Source of the DNA: Clostridia bacterium
GTDB lineage: Bacteria > Bacillota > Clostridia > Christensenellales > CAG-138
DNA: 33,535 nucleotides
Reading direction: 5' to 3'
Assembly: GCA_030527165.1 (NCBI GenBank)
Contig: JAUNBH010000013.1
Location: forward strand, 1-33,535
Each line of letters opens with the position of its first letter. Position 1 is the first letter of the stretch. A program made the position numbers and the translations under genes. The notes under the pieces are model-generated. The model did not search any database. It was not told where the DNA came from and worked only from the letters and a program-made list of their open reading frames with translations. Shown in pieces: positions 1 to 8,561 of this stretch.

Positions 1-83
1 ATCCTTTTTCTTCTTGCCCCCTTCCTTTGTCCAATATGTATTGTAATCCTACAAAATATATCGCGCTGGGGGCTTACTGTTTC

Positions 84-112
84 TTGCGCGTGAAACTCTG
101 GTGTGTTATAAT
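84..112 (+). promoter_or_regulatory. Probable sigma-A promoter of rplS
   Basis: A perfect TATAAT -10 lies at 107-112, preceded by an extended -10 TGT at 104-106. A weak -35 TTGCGC lies at 84-89 with a 17-base spacer. Transcription would start near 119, giving an rplS leader of roughly 60 bases. This suggests rplS can be transcribed separately from whatever lies upstream. Confidence 0.75.
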
Positions 113-117
113 CGCGC

Positions 118-177
118 TTGGACTATGGGTGGTCCTCTGCCAATGAGCACGAACGCCTGAATGAAAGGAGAATTACA
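118..177 (+). promoter_or_regulatory. rplS 5' leader, L19-leader-like
   Basis: The short leader between the promoter and rplS holds a small hairpin, GGAC paired with GTCC around an 8-base loop (119-134 region), followed by a strong AAAGGAG ribosome binding site at 164-170. Low-GC Gram-positives carry a known L19 autoregulatory leader at this location. Position and compactness fit, but I could not check the covariance model, so the family assignment is inference. Confidence 0.45.
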
Positions 178-531
178 ATGTCTGACATCATTCGTGAACT
201 GGAAAAAGAACAACTCCGAACTGACCTGCCGAAGCTTGAAATAGGTGATACGGTTAGGGTTTACGTCAAGGTCATTGAGGGCACCCGCGAGCGTCTGCAG
301 AACTTCGAGGGTACCGTCATCAAAATGCAAGGCGGAGGCCTGCGCAGGACGTTTACTGTCCGCAGGATTTCGTACGGCATAGGCGTTGAGCGTACTTTCC
401 CATACCACAGCCCGAGGATCGGCCGCATAGAGGTGGTTCGTCACGGTAAAGTTCGCAGGGCGAAGTTGTATTATCTGCGCGACCGCGTAGGTAAGGCAGC
501 GAAGGTAGTTGAACGCTTTGTTGAGAAATAA
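178..531 (+). CDS. rplS: 50S ribosomal protein L19
   Basis: This 117-residue protein is ribosomal protein L19 of the large subunit, located near the interface with the small subunit. The sequence shows the family hallmarks: an N-terminal helix, the [13 protein letters not shown] strand, the [10 protein letters not shown] segment, a [14 protein letters not shown] core and the [14 protein letters not shown]-terminus. Length matches the usual 113-120 residues. The ATG at 178 is chosen because AAAGGAG lies 7 bases upstream and the product begins MSDIIRELE as in homologues; an in-frame ATG further upstream would add an unrelated leader. It has its own promoter and is followed by a terminator-like hairpin, so rbgA may depend on read-through. 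In many Bacillota trmD lies directly upstream, but that side is outside this window. Confidence 0.98.
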   Translation: MSDIIRELEKEQLRTDLPKLEIGDTVRVYVKVIEGTRERLQNFEGTVIKMQGGGLRRTFTVRRISYGIGVERTFPYHSPRIGRIEVVRHGKVRRAKLYYLRDRVGKAAKVVERFVEK

Positions 532-544
532 GCGCTGATGGATT

Positions 545-571
545 CAACCCCCAACCATGGGGGTTGTTCTT
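545..571 (+). terminator. Terminator/attenuator between rplS and rbgA
   Basis: A perfect 8-bp stem, CAACCCCC (545-552) with GGGGGTTG (559-566), encloses a 6-base loop and is followed by TTCTT. It looks like an intrinsic terminator with a weak T-tract. It would end most rplS transcripts and let a fraction continue into rbgA 12 bases further on. Confidence 0.7.
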
Positions 572-582
572 ATAGGTGAAGC

Positions 583-1452
583 ATGCAGATTAACTGGTAT
601 CCGGGCCACATGGCGAAAGCCAAGCGAATGCTCCAAGAGAACCTCCGACTCATCGATGTAGTCGTGGAGGTTGTTGACGCGCGTTGCCCCGCCTCGACCC
701 GCAACCCCGACTTTGACGACCTGTTTGCAGGCAAGGAACGCGTCATTGTGCTCAACAAATGTGACCTCGCTGACGCAGTATTGACGCGCAAATGGCTGGA
801 ATACTTGCGTTCGGAGGGATATCGCGCGTTGGATTTCGTTGCTACGCGCAACTCTCTGAGAAAGAACGCCATTGAAGTTATTAAGTGCGCCGCCGAGGAG
901 AAGATAGCAAGAATGCGCGCGAAGGGCGTTACAAAGACCGTGCGCGCGATGGTCGTCGGCATACCAAATGTCGGCAAGTCCACTTTTATTAACTGTATTG
1001 CGGGTTCTGTCCGTGCACAGGTCGGCGATAAGCCCGGCGTCACGCGGGGCAAGCAGTGGGTTAGAATAACGCCGTATCTAGAGCTCATGGACACCCCCGG
1101 CTTGCTATGGCCAAAGCTGGACGACGCACTATATGCGAAAAGATTGGCGTATATCGGTTCTATCAAAGACGATATTCTGGATGTCGAGAAGTTGGCGGCT
1201 GATCTCATTGATACACTGCGCGGAGAGTATCCCGATGCGCTCGCTCTCAGGTATGGCATTGAGCTCTCAAGTGCGGATTCTGCGAACGATGTTATGGAGA
1301 GGATATGCGTTCAGCGCGGGTTTAAGCTGCCAAACGGCGAGCACGATACAGAGCGCTGCGTGAGGATACTGTTGGATGAGTTCAGGGGCGGACGAATCGT
1401 TCGCACCACACTCGATGCGCCCCCGGAGCCATGCAATGATGAAAGTAACTGA
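583..1452 (+). CDS. rbgA: Ribosome biogenesis GTPase YlqF/RbgA
   Basis: This 289-residue cytoplasmic GTPase acts in late assembly of the 50S subunit. Its G-motifs are circularly permuted, as is diagnostic for the YlqF/YawG family: the G4 motif NKCD is at residues 58-61, the G1 P-loop GIPNVGKST follows at 126-134, G2-like GVTRG is near 152, and G3 DTPG is at 170-173. The N-terminus INWYPGHMAKA is characteristic. A C-terminal helical domain of about 100 residues follows, as in Bacillus RbgA. The ATG at 583 has AGGTG just upstream. It sits after rplS and overlaps rnhB by 17 bases, the usual Bacillota order. Expression probably depends on read-through of the hairpin at 545-566. Confidence 0.96.
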   Translation: MQINWYPGHMAKAKRMLQENLRLIDVVVEVVDARCPASTRNPDFDDLFAGKERVIVLNKCDLADAVLTRKWLEYLRSEGYRALDFVATRNSLRKNAIEVIKCAAEEKIARMRAKGVTKTVRAMVVGIPNVGKSTFINCIAGSVRAQVGDKPGVTRGKQWVRITPYLELMDTPGLLWPKLDDALYAKRLAYIGSIKDDILDVEKLAADLIDTLRGEYPDALALRYGIELSSADSANDVMERICVQRGFKLPNGEHDTERCVRILLDEFRGGRIVRTTLDAPPEPCNDESN

Positions 1453-2095
1453 CTATCTGGGAAAATACCGTGCAATGACGCTGCACGAGTCCGAGTTCTG
1501 GTCGCGCAATCAGGTCGTGGCGGGGATGGATGAGGCGGGGCGAGGACCGCTCGCGGGGCCTGTAGTGTGCGCGTGCGTCGTACTATCGTCCGATACGCTC
1601 ATAGAGGGCGTAGATGACTCTAAGAAGCTCTCAGAGAAAAAGCGAGAGCGTCTGTACGAACTAATATGCAGCAATGCGTTGAGTGTTGGCGTAGGTTGGG
1701 CAAGCAGGGAAGAGATAGATGATATCAATATACTCAACGCAACGCTTAACGGCTTCAGGCGTGCCTACGAATTGGCACGAGTTCAATGCTCCATTGATGC
1801 GCTGCTGGTTGATGGGAATACCAGAGTACCTGTCGAGCTGCCTCAGAGAACTGTAGTTCACGGCGACGCGCAGTGTTATCTCATAGCTGCGGCTTCGATT
1901 GTCGCAAAGGTGGCGAGGGACCGGTATATGACCGAGGCGGACAAGCTGTACCCGCAGTACGGCTTCGCACGCAACAAAGGCTACGGGACGGCGTCCCACA
2001 TTGCCGCTTTGCGCGAATATGGGCCGTGTCCGCTGCACAGGGAATCATTTATAGGGAATTTTGTAGATTGCGAGGGTGCGCATGTCTCCGGATAA
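1436..2095 (+). CDS. rnhB: Ribonuclease HII
   Basis: This 219-residue enzyme cleaves the RNA strand of RNA/DNA hybrids and incises at single ribonucleotides in DNA. The catalytic motif GMDEAGRGPLAGP places D32 and E33 in the active site; the conserved DDSKKLSEKKRE segment, LLVDGN aspartate and ASIVAKVARD aspartate follow, and the C-terminus carries GYGTASHIAAL. I chose the ATG at 1436 (or the next codon, 1439) because GGAG at 1425-1428 is correctly spaced; a more upstream in-frame ATG at 1376 lies deep within rbgA and lacks a site. It overlaps rbgA by 17 bases and yraN by 14, indicating translational coupling. Confidence 0.95.
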   Translation: MMKVTDYLGKYRAMTLHESEFWSRNQVVAGMDEAGRGPLAGPVVCACVVLSSDTLIEGVDDSKKLSEKKRERLYELICSNALSVGVGWASREEIDDINILNATLNGFRRAYELARVQCSIDALLVDGNTRVPVELPQRTVVHGDAQCYLIAAASIVAKVARDRYMTEADKLYPQYGFARNKGYGTASHIAALREYGPCPLHRESFIGNFVDCEGAHVSG

Positions 2096-2447
2096 CCGTA
2101 GAATCGGCACAAGGGGTGAGGCCGTCGCATTGCAATACCTGCTTGACAATGGGTATGAGCTGCTGTGCTGTAATTATAGGGCGCAGCGCTGCGAGATAGA
2201 TTTGATTGTGTTGGACATTGCCGAAAACGCAATAGTGTTTGTAGAAGTCAAGACGCGCAGTGACCAGCGTATGTATCCCGGGAAGGAAGCTGTTGGAACG
2301 TCTAAGCAGCAGCACATAATCACTGCCGCGACGCATTATGCATACACGCACGAGTGCATAGACGCGCGAATGCGCTTTGACGTGATTGAGGTGGATAGGG
2401 GCAATGGCTATACTATCAACCACATCAAAAACGCCTTTACTCTCTGA
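2082..2447 (+). CDS. YraN/UPF0102 family protein (endonuclease-like fold)
   Basis: This 121-residue protein belongs to the UPF0102 family, which has a restriction-endonuclease-like fold; its physiological role is not settled. The N-terminal RRIGTRGEAVALQYL helix, the aspartate of CEIDLIV (D40) and the EVK triad (E55-K57) of the core are all present, so the putative nuclease site is intact. The ATG at 2082 follows GAGGG by about 5 bases; a GTG at 2076 would add two residues but has no room for a binding site. It overlaps rnhB and is the last gene before the glycosyltransferase insertion. In other Bacillota comM usually follows directly. Confidence 0.92.
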   Translation: MSPDNRRIGTRGEAVALQYLLDNGYELLCCNYRAQRCEIDLIVLDIAENAIVFVEVKTRSDQRMYPGKEAVGTSKQQHIITAATHYAYTHECIDARMRFDVIEVDRGNGYTINHIKNAFTL

Positions 2448-2453
2448 GCTCGG

Positions 2454-2482
2454 TATACATTTGCTGGGCGCTATGGTATAAT
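2454..2482 (+). promoter_or_regulatory. Probable sigma-A promoter of the glycosyltransferase-GtrA pair
   Basis: A perfect TATAAT at 2477-2482 with extended -10 TGG at 2474-2476 lies 17 bases downstream of a weak -35 TATACA (2454-2459). It sits in the 71-base gap after yraN and would give a leader of about 30 bases. Confidence 0.7.
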
Positions 2483-2518
2483 CACCCGGTAAAACTATTG
2501 ATTGTTATGGGAGGCAGT

Positions 2519-5500
2519 ATGCGCAATCGTAGCATTTTCGTAGTTCTCACGGTTCTGCTCCTGTCGATATGCTTGAGCTTTTCGGGCTGCAGCACGGAGC
2601 AAGAGATAGGCGCAGAGCTGATAAAGAACGGATCGTTCAGCGCTGAAGGCGATGGCGCGCCCGATGGCTGGACAGTTACCGGTTGGGACCTCAGCACGAG
2701 CATATCGTACTTCGAGATTGTATCCGATGGCGGTCGAGAGGACTGCGTGCATCTGGTAAATGCATATCCAAATGATTTTCGCCTCGAACAGACCGTTAAT
2801 GTCGCTCCCAATTCGTTCTACAAGCTTACATGCTATGTGAAGACTGCCGGTGTTACGGGTGGAACCGCAGGAGCCAATATCTCTTTGACCGACTCGCTTG
2901 CTACCTCCGTCGGCATTCTGGGAACGACTGAGTGGCAGCAGATTCAGCTCATTGGCAAGACAGCGTCCGGGCAAAAGCATATCAACGTCGCCATTAGACT
3001 TGGCGGGTTCGGCAGTGAGGCGAGCGGTGAAGCTTGGTTTGACGATTTCAGCATAGTTCGCATAAACGCCGAGGAGGCCGGCACACAGTATGCGGACTTT
3101 TCATACTACACAGTCAGCGACACAGAAGACGATGGGTACGTTTCCGATGCGGTGTATGGATATGTACTCGCTGCGGCTCTCTTGACCTTCACCGCACTGG
3201 CTTACGCGCTCGTTCGACAGATATCGAAGCCGGTTGAACTGAATGACACATCTGGTGACAGAAGACTGAAGCTCGTGCTGATACTCGTGATCGCGTTTGT
3301 GTTTCGCGTTGTGTGTTCACTCGTTTTCCAAGGTCACACAACGGATTTAGGCTGCTTTGTGGGGTGGGCAAATCACGCTGCCGACGTGGGAATCTCAAGC
3401 TTCTATGAGACGATTTCATTCTGCGACTACCCTCCCGGATACATGTATGTGTTGTGGTTAGTAGGATCTATTGGCAAGCTAATTGGTGTGAATTCCGGGC
3501 CGTTTTACTACATACTGATAAAACTTCCGTCCATGCTTGCCGACTTAGTCGTGGCTTACCTGCTGTACAGGTTGGTACAGTCAAAGTTCTCACAGCGCGC
3601 TGCGGTTGCCGCACTGATCGTCGCCGCATTCTGCCCCGCTTTCATGTTCATAAGCGCCGGATGGGGGCAGATAGATCAATTGCTTGCCCTGTGCATTTTG
3701 CTGGCGATGTATATGTTCATACGCGGCAAGGTATTGCCCGCCGGGTTGCTCTATGGGCTTGCAATTCTCATGAAGCCCCAGGCGCTCATATTCGGACCGC
3801 TGTTCTTTGTGGCATATATGCTGCACATAAAGGATTCCGACGAGCGCAATAAGTTTGGTATAACGCCGATAGGCTATGTAGTACTGGCGGCGGCTGCGGT
3901 CGCGGCATATCTTTCCATAGGGGAAGGCGCCTCCGACGCGTACGTCACCATAGGCATAGTGCTCGCCTGCGTCGCGCTTGCGGCGTTTGTGGCTGACTTC
4001 GTGATGAGCAGTGGCGAGCGCCGAAAAACGCTTTTGAATGTGCATGGCGCCGTTGCAGGCGCGGTGGCATTGGTGCTCTTAGGAACACTTCCATTCAAGG
4101 GCGGGCAGGAATTCCTCTGGTTCATAGACAAGTACGCGGGAACAGCTACATCGTACAGATATGCGAGTATAGAGGCATTTAACCTGTTTTCGCTGTTTGG
4201 GGGGAATTGGGCGCCGGTGGACACCGTGTTCATTCTGGGGATGAGTTACGAAACCGTAGGAAGCGTTCTAATCGCGCTCTCTTGTGTCGTCACGGCAGTG
4301 TTCTATGCCTATGGTCGTAGAACGAGCGATGGATGTATTTCGCTCTGTGGCGCGTATATTATTGTAGCGGTATTTGTGCTCGGTCACTTCATGCATGAAC
4401 GGTATTTAATGCCTGCTTTGGCATTGCTGCTGTTTGCATCCTTCATCTACAACGACCGGAGGCTTTACTGGTCGTTTGCGCTGTTTGCAAGCACATTCCT
4501 GTTCAACGCACTGTTTGCGTTCTTTGTCGTTGCGTATCCGGAGTGGAGAACTACCATATACAATGCCATGCTGCGCATTTGCTCTTTGGTAAACGTACTC
4601 GGCTTTGCATATCTGACGTACGTTTGCGCCGATATAACCATAAGGAAGCGTACCTCGCCTATACTCACGAAGAAGGACAAACAGTCGCTTAAACTCAGCG
4701 CAGCTGAATATGACAAAAACCGAGAGGAGACTATTGCTGATATGAGCCGTGCAAAGAGGGATATGACGGTTAAGGTCGCGCCTGTGTACTTGCCGGAGCC
4801 GACGGACAATAAGCTTCGCTACTCAAAGCGGGACTATATCTTCTGCATATCGTTAACTGTCCTCTACGCTGTCGTGGCAATTCTTAATCTTGGTTCGCTT
4901 AAAGCGCCTGAGAGCTATTGGATCGCCTCCGGCGGAGACAGTTTCAATATAATCCTGGAGGAAGAGACGTACATATCGGAAGTGCGCATATTCGGCGGCA
5001 TTGAGACTACACCATCGCGGACGACGAGTATAACGGTTGAGAGCGATTCCGGAAACATGGCGACATACGAGTTTGAAAATGGCGATATGTTCCGATGGAC
5101 GGTAATGATGTCGCCGGCAGAGACATGCTCAAATCTGACCGTCACCATTACGGGAGGCGAGGCGTGGATAAACGAGATTGCGCTGTTTGACGGCGACAAT
5201 CAGTACATACCGTATACTGTGGATAACGACGAAGCGCTCGCTGTGTGCGATGAGCCGGAGGAAGTTGAAAACGTGCCGTCTAATCTCAACGGGATGTACT
5301 TTGACGAGCTCTATCATGCGAGAACGGCTTATGAGCACGCCAATGGCCTCAATCCCTACGAGAACTCGCATCCGCCGCTTGGCAAGGTGTTTATATCTAT
5401 TGGCATCGCCATATTCGGCATGAATGCTTTTGGTTGGCGAATCATTGGCACTTTGTTTGGCATTGGCATGCTCCCGATAATGTATGCTTTTGCGAAGCGC

Positions 5501-6541
5501 CTCTTTAAGAAGTCGGAGTTTGCCCTGCTGGCGACGGGACTGTTAGCGCTGGACTTCATGCACTTTACGCAGACGCGGATAGCGACTATTGACGTCTATT
5601 CCGTGTTTTTCGTCATTCTCATGTACTACTACATGTATCAGTACTACTGTATGAACTTCCATGTCGATGGTCTCAAAAAGACGCTCAAGCCACTGGGCTT
5701 GGCGGGCCTGTTTTTTGGGATAGGCGCGTCCTGCAAGTGGACAGGCATTTATGCCGGCATGGGACTCGCCGTTATACTTGCTATTTCGTTGGTAAAGCGT
5801 TGGATTGAGTACAGAAATGTGATGAGAGACGGTTCAGATGCGGAGCGCGCTGCGGTATCGGGCTGTTGGAAGAAGATTATTCTGACTCTGGCATGGTGTT
5901 GTGTGTTCTATATCGCGGTGCCAGTGACAATTTATCTGCTGTCCTATATACCGTACATGCTCTGCGAGTCACCTCGTGACATACAGGGAATACTGGATTT
6001 GCAGGCGTATATGTTCAACTATCACAGCTCATTAACGGATACGCATAGCTTCCAATCCGCGTGGTATTCATGGCCGTTTACCATACGACCGATATGGTAT
6101 TACAACGCTAGCCACACCGCCTCCGGCATGGCAGGGTCTATTTCGGCATTTGGCAACCCCGCCGTATGGTGGTTGAGTACAATTGGAACCGTGGCGCTCG
6201 GCGCGGGCCTCTTGAGCAAAAGAGTCAAATCCGAGAAGGGAATGACCATAGCTTTTATAGGAATCGCCGCAAATCTGCTGCCGTGGGTCTTTGTCACTCG
6301 ATGTACGTTTATATACCATTTCTTCGGTACGGTGCCGTTCATTATACTCTGCGCGGTGTATCTACTGAAAGCGCTTGAGGAACGACTGCCGTCGCTTGCG
6401 CCTGTAAAGTGGGTGTGGCTCGCAATCGCACTGGTGTTATTCGCAATGTTCTACCCGGTGCTGTCCGGCACCCCTGCATCTGTCGACTATGTGAACTGGT
6501 TGGAGTGGATGCCATCGTGGGTGTTCACTAATAAGGTGTAG
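2519..6541 (+). CDS. Giant multidomain glycosyltransferase with two GT-C-like membrane domains (PMT-type C-terminal half)
   Basis: This 1340-residue membrane protein starts at the ATG at 2519, behind GGGAGG at 2509-2514. Residues 1-24 form a signal peptide ending in FSGC, a possible lipobox with C24. Residues 30-190 resemble a carbohydrate-binding beta-sandwich (NGSFS, GWT, EAWFDDFSI). After a membrane helix, residues about 250-710 form a first GT-C-like domain with D276 in TTDLGCFVGWA and a DYPPGYMYVLW loop near 303. A charged cytosolic linker precedes a second unit. There a helix is followed by a discoidin-like sandwich (about 798-890), then the protein-mannosyltransferase motifs DELYHART (D929, E930) and HPPLGK (951-956) and further helices. 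PMT enzymes move mannose from a polyprenyl-phosphate donor to Ser/Thr of exported proteins. Here the acceptor, sugar and activity of the N-terminal half are unknown. Confidence 0.85.
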   Translation: MRNRSIFVVLTVLLLSICLSFSGCSTEQEIGAELIKNGSFSAEGDGAPDGWTVTGWDLSTSISYFEIVSDGGREDCVHLVNAYPNDFRLEQTVNVAPNSFYKLTCYVKTAGVTGGTAGANISLTDSLATSVGILGTTEWQQIQLIGKTASGQKHINVAIRLGGFGSEASGEAWFDDFSIVRINAEEAGTQYADFSYYTVSDTEDDGYVSDAVYGYVLAAALLTFTALAYALVRQISKPVELNDTSGDRRLKLVLILVIAFVFRVVCSLVFQGHTTDLGCFVGWANHAADVGISSFYETISFCDYPPGYMYVLWLVGSIGKLIGVNSGPFYYILIKLPSMLADLVVAYLLYRLVQSKFSQRAAVAALIVAAFCPAFMFISAGWGQIDQLLALCILLAMYMFIRGKVLPAGLLYGLAILMKPQALIFGPLFFVAYMLHIKDSDERNKFGITPIGYVVLAAAAVAAYLSIGEGASDAYVTIGIVLACVALAAFVADFVMSSGERRKTLLNVHGAVAGAVALVLLGTLPFKGGQEFLWFIDKYAGTATSYRYASIEAFNLFSLFGGNWAPVDTVFILGMSYETVGSVLIALSCVVTAVFYAYGRRTSDGCISLCGAYIIVAVFVLGHFMHERYLMPALALLLFASFIYNDRRLYWSFALFASTFLFNALFAFFVVAYPEWRTTIYNAMLRICSLVNVLGFAYLTYVCADITIRKRTSPILTKKDKQSLKLSAAEYDKNREETIADMSRAKRDMTVKVAPVYLPEPTDNKLRYSKRDYIFCISLTVLYAVVAILNLGSLKAPESYWIASGGDSFNIILEEETYISEVRIFGGIETTPSRTTSITVESDSGNMATYEFENGDMFRWTVMMSPAETCSNLTVTITGGEAWINEIALFDGDNQYIPYTVDNDEALAVCDEPEEVENVPSNLNGMYFDELYHARTAYEHANGLNPYENSHPPLGKVFISIGIAIFGMNAFGWRIIGTLFGIGMLPIMYAFAKRLFKKSEFALLATGLLALDFMHFTQTRIATIDVYSVFFVILMYYYMYQYYCMNFHVDGLKKTLKPLGLAGLFFGIGASCKWTGIYAGMGLAVILAISLVKRWIEYRNVMRDGSDAERAAVSGCWKKIILTLAWCCVFYIAVPVTIYLLSYIPYMLCESPRDIQGILDLQAYMFNYHSSLTDTHSFQSAWYSWPFTIRPIWYYNASHTASGMAGSISAFGNPAVWWLSTIGTVALGAGLLSKRVKSEKGMTIAFIGIAANLLPWVFVTRCTFIYHFFGTVPFIILCAVYLLKALEERLPSLAPVKWVWLAIALVLFAMFYPVLSGTPASVDYVNWLEWMPSWVFTNKV

Positions 6542-6544
6542 CGC

Positions 6545-7033
6545 ATGGAGAAGAAGGGGTTCCTGCAGTTTATAAAGTTCGGATTGGTCGGGGTATCGAA
6601 CACGATCGTGGATTTCGTCGTGTACACGGTGCTGGTGACCTTCACGCCGCTGAGCTATGTTCTATCCCAAGTTATATCGTACACTTGCGGCGTGCTCAAC
6701 AGCTACCTCCTCAACACTGCATGGACTTTTAGGGAGGAGCGCAAGCGCAACATCAAGGAATTTGCGGAGTTCGTTTTGGTCAACGTGGTTTCACTGGGAG
6801 TATCCATTGGAATACTGTACCTGTGCACGAATTATGTGTTTGCAGACGGCGTTCTGGCGCAGGGGTTGATGGATATATCCGGCGGACTGTTCGATACAGT
6901 TGAAAAGGCCATCGAGATACTGAGCAAAATCGTCGCTACGCCAATAGCAATAATAGTGAACTTCGTTGGCAATAAGCTGCTCGTGTTCCGCAAAAGCGGC
7001 GGCGAAGGTACGGGGGCCGACGATGTTAGGTAA
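6545..7033 (+). CDS. GtrA family membrane protein
   Basis: This 162-residue protein has four predicted membrane helices and matches the GtrA family: FIKFGLVGVSNTIVDFVVY at the N-terminus, the NSYLLNTAWTFRE connection after helix 2 and NFVGNKLLVFR at the C-terminus. Some GtrA proteins are implicated in moving polyprenyl-phosphate-linked sugars across the membrane. The start at 6545 lies 3 bases after the stop of the giant glycosyltransferase, with AAGGTG at 6533-6538. This tight coupling supports a role in providing or recycling lipid-linked sugar for that enzyme, which is inference. A somewhat long loop of about 40 residues separates helices 3 and 4. It overlaps comM by 11 bases. Confidence 0.9.
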   Translation: MEKKGFLQFIKFGLVGVSNTIVDFVVYTVLVTFTPLSYVLSQVISYTCGVLNSYLLNTAWTFREERKRNIKEFAEFVLVNVVSLGVSIGILYLCTNYVFADGVLAQGLMDISGGLFDTVEKAIEILSKIVATPIAIIVNFVGNKLLVFRKSGGEGTGADDVR

Positions 7034-8561
7034 GGTTATCAGCTATGGTCTGACGGGAATATCGGGCTGTATGATTCATGTCGAAGTCGACATGGCAAAC
7101 GGGCTTCCGAGTTACGAAACGGTTGGCTTGCCCGACGCTGCAGTGCGCGAATCTAAGGACCGCGTCCGCTCCGCAATAGTAAACAGCAGCCTCCCTTATG
7201 CCCATGGCAAAGTAACTGTCAACCTCGCGCCGGCAGACGTCAAGAAAGTAGGCTCCGTTTATGATTTGCCCATAGCCCTGGGGTTGCTCATATGTGGGGA
7301 GGCCTTAGAGCAGGAGCGTATTGACGGCTACGTCGTGCTGGGCGAGTTAGCGCTTGGCGGCGAGGTTCGTCCTGTAAAGGGCGTCCTGCCCATGGCGCTT
7401 GCAGCTAAAGAGAGCGGTTTCGAGCGCATAATCGTGCCATTTGAGAACGCCGCGGAGGCGTCATATGTCGAAGGGATGAAGGTTTTCCCGGTCAGAACTC
7501 TAAGCGAAGCGGTACATCATCTCAACGGGGCTGCGCCGATTGAACCGCACGCAACCCAACCGTGGACCCCTGAACCCCTCGGCAGCAATGTAGATTTTGC
7601 CGATATAAAGGGTCAACAGGGAGCTAAGCGCGCCGCCGAGATAGCCGCCGCAGGCGGACATAACTTATTGCTGATAGGTGCCCCTGGCTCCGGAAAGACA
7701 ATGATAGCTAAGGCGTTGCCGTCGATATTGCCGCCGCTTTCTTTTGAGGATGCGCTTGAAGTCACTAAGATACACTCGGTAGTCGAGGGAATTGACTCTA
7801 ACAGCGGGATCATATCGCGACTGCCATATCGCGCTCCGCATCATACTGCGTCGGCCGCTTCGCTCGTCGGGGGAGGCAGCAACGCGATGCCGGGCGAGGT
7901 TAGTCTGGCGCACATGGGCGTGCTCTTTTTGGACGAGTTCACAGAATTCGACAAGCGGGTACTGGAGACGCTGCGGCAACCGCTTGAGAACGGCACGATA
8001 TCTGTGGCGCGCGTCAATGCTAAAGCGGAATACCCCGCGCGCTTTATGTTGGTGGCGGCGATGAATCCGTGCCCATGCGGTTATTTTGGCTCGCGCTCAA
8101 GAGCTTGTGTCTGCACGCCATATCAGATTCAAAAGTACCTCGCCAGGGTTAGCGGGCCGATGCTCGATAGAATTGACCTGCACGTGGAGCTGTCTGAAGT
8201 GGCGTATACAGACTTGCGCTCCACGGACAGCGCCGAATCATCGCTCGAAGTGCGCAAACGCGTAGAAAGCGCGCGCGCCGTTCAGACGGAGCGCTATTGC
8301 GGTGAGGAGCGGATAAGCTCCAACGCCCAACTGGATCAGAGAAAGATAAAGGCATATTGTGAATTGGACGACGCCGGCTCCAAGCTGCTCGAGCGTGCGA
8401 TGACCGCGTACAATCTTACACCCAGGGCGTACACCCGCATACTTAAGGTCTCGAGAACCATAGCGGATTTAGATGATTCGCCAAGTATAAAGGCGCATCA
8501 CATGGCGGAGGCGATACAGTACAGAAGCATTATTGGCAAGTATTGGAGGATGCATGTTTGA
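7023..8561 (+). CDS. comM: YifB/ComM family Mg-chelatase-like AAA ATPase
   Basis: This 512-residue protein is the YifB/ComM family. In naturally transformable bacteria ComM is a hexameric helicase that promotes branch migration during recombination; in Clostridia its role is less clear. The N-terminal Lon-like domain shows GLPSYETVGLPDAAVRESKDR and the C-terminal half is an AAA domain with Walker A GAPGSGKT (219-226), Walker B LFLDEF (D304, E305) and the MNPCPCG cysteine segment. A Mg-chelatase C-terminal domain closes the protein. The start at 7023 gives the canonical MLGKVISYGLTG opening and overlaps gtrA by 11 bases; the upstream GGGGG at 7012-7016 is a poor binding site, so coupling to gtrA is likely. 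dprA follows with an 8-base overlap. Confidence 0.95.
   Translation: MLGKVISYGLTGISGCMIHVEVDMANGLPSYETVGLPDAAVRESKDRVRSAIVNSSLPYAHGKVTVNLAPADVKKVGSVYDLPIALGLLICGEALEQERIDGYVVLGELALGGEVRPVKGVLPMALAAKESGFERIIVPFENAAEASYVEGMKVFPVRTLSEAVHHLNGAAPIEPHATQPWTPEPLGSNVDFADIKGQQGAKRAAEIAAAGGHNLLLIGAPGSGKTMIAKALPSILPPLSFEDALEVTKIHSVVEGIDSNSGIISRLPYRAPHHTASAASLVGGGSNAMPGEVSLAHMGVLFLDEFTEFDKRVLETLRQPLENGTISVARVNAKAEYPARFMLVAAMNPCPCGYFGSRSRACVCTPYQIQKYLARVSGPMLDRIDLHVELSEVAYTDLRSTDSAESSLEVRKRVESARAVQTERYCGEERISSNAQLDQRKIKAYCELDDAGSKLLERAMTAYNLTPRAYTRILKVSRTIADLDDSPSIKAHHMAEAIQYRSIIGKYWRMHV

Noticed and set aside
1-83. Pyrimidine-rich left edge considered as the tail of an upstream terminator
   Set aside because: The matching hairpin arm would lie outside the window, so no call is made; only a small TTGTA/TACAA repeat is visible.
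570-1259. Minus-strand 229-residue open frame inside rbgA
   Set aside because: Serine/arginine-rich antisense translation of a conserved GTPase; no independent support.
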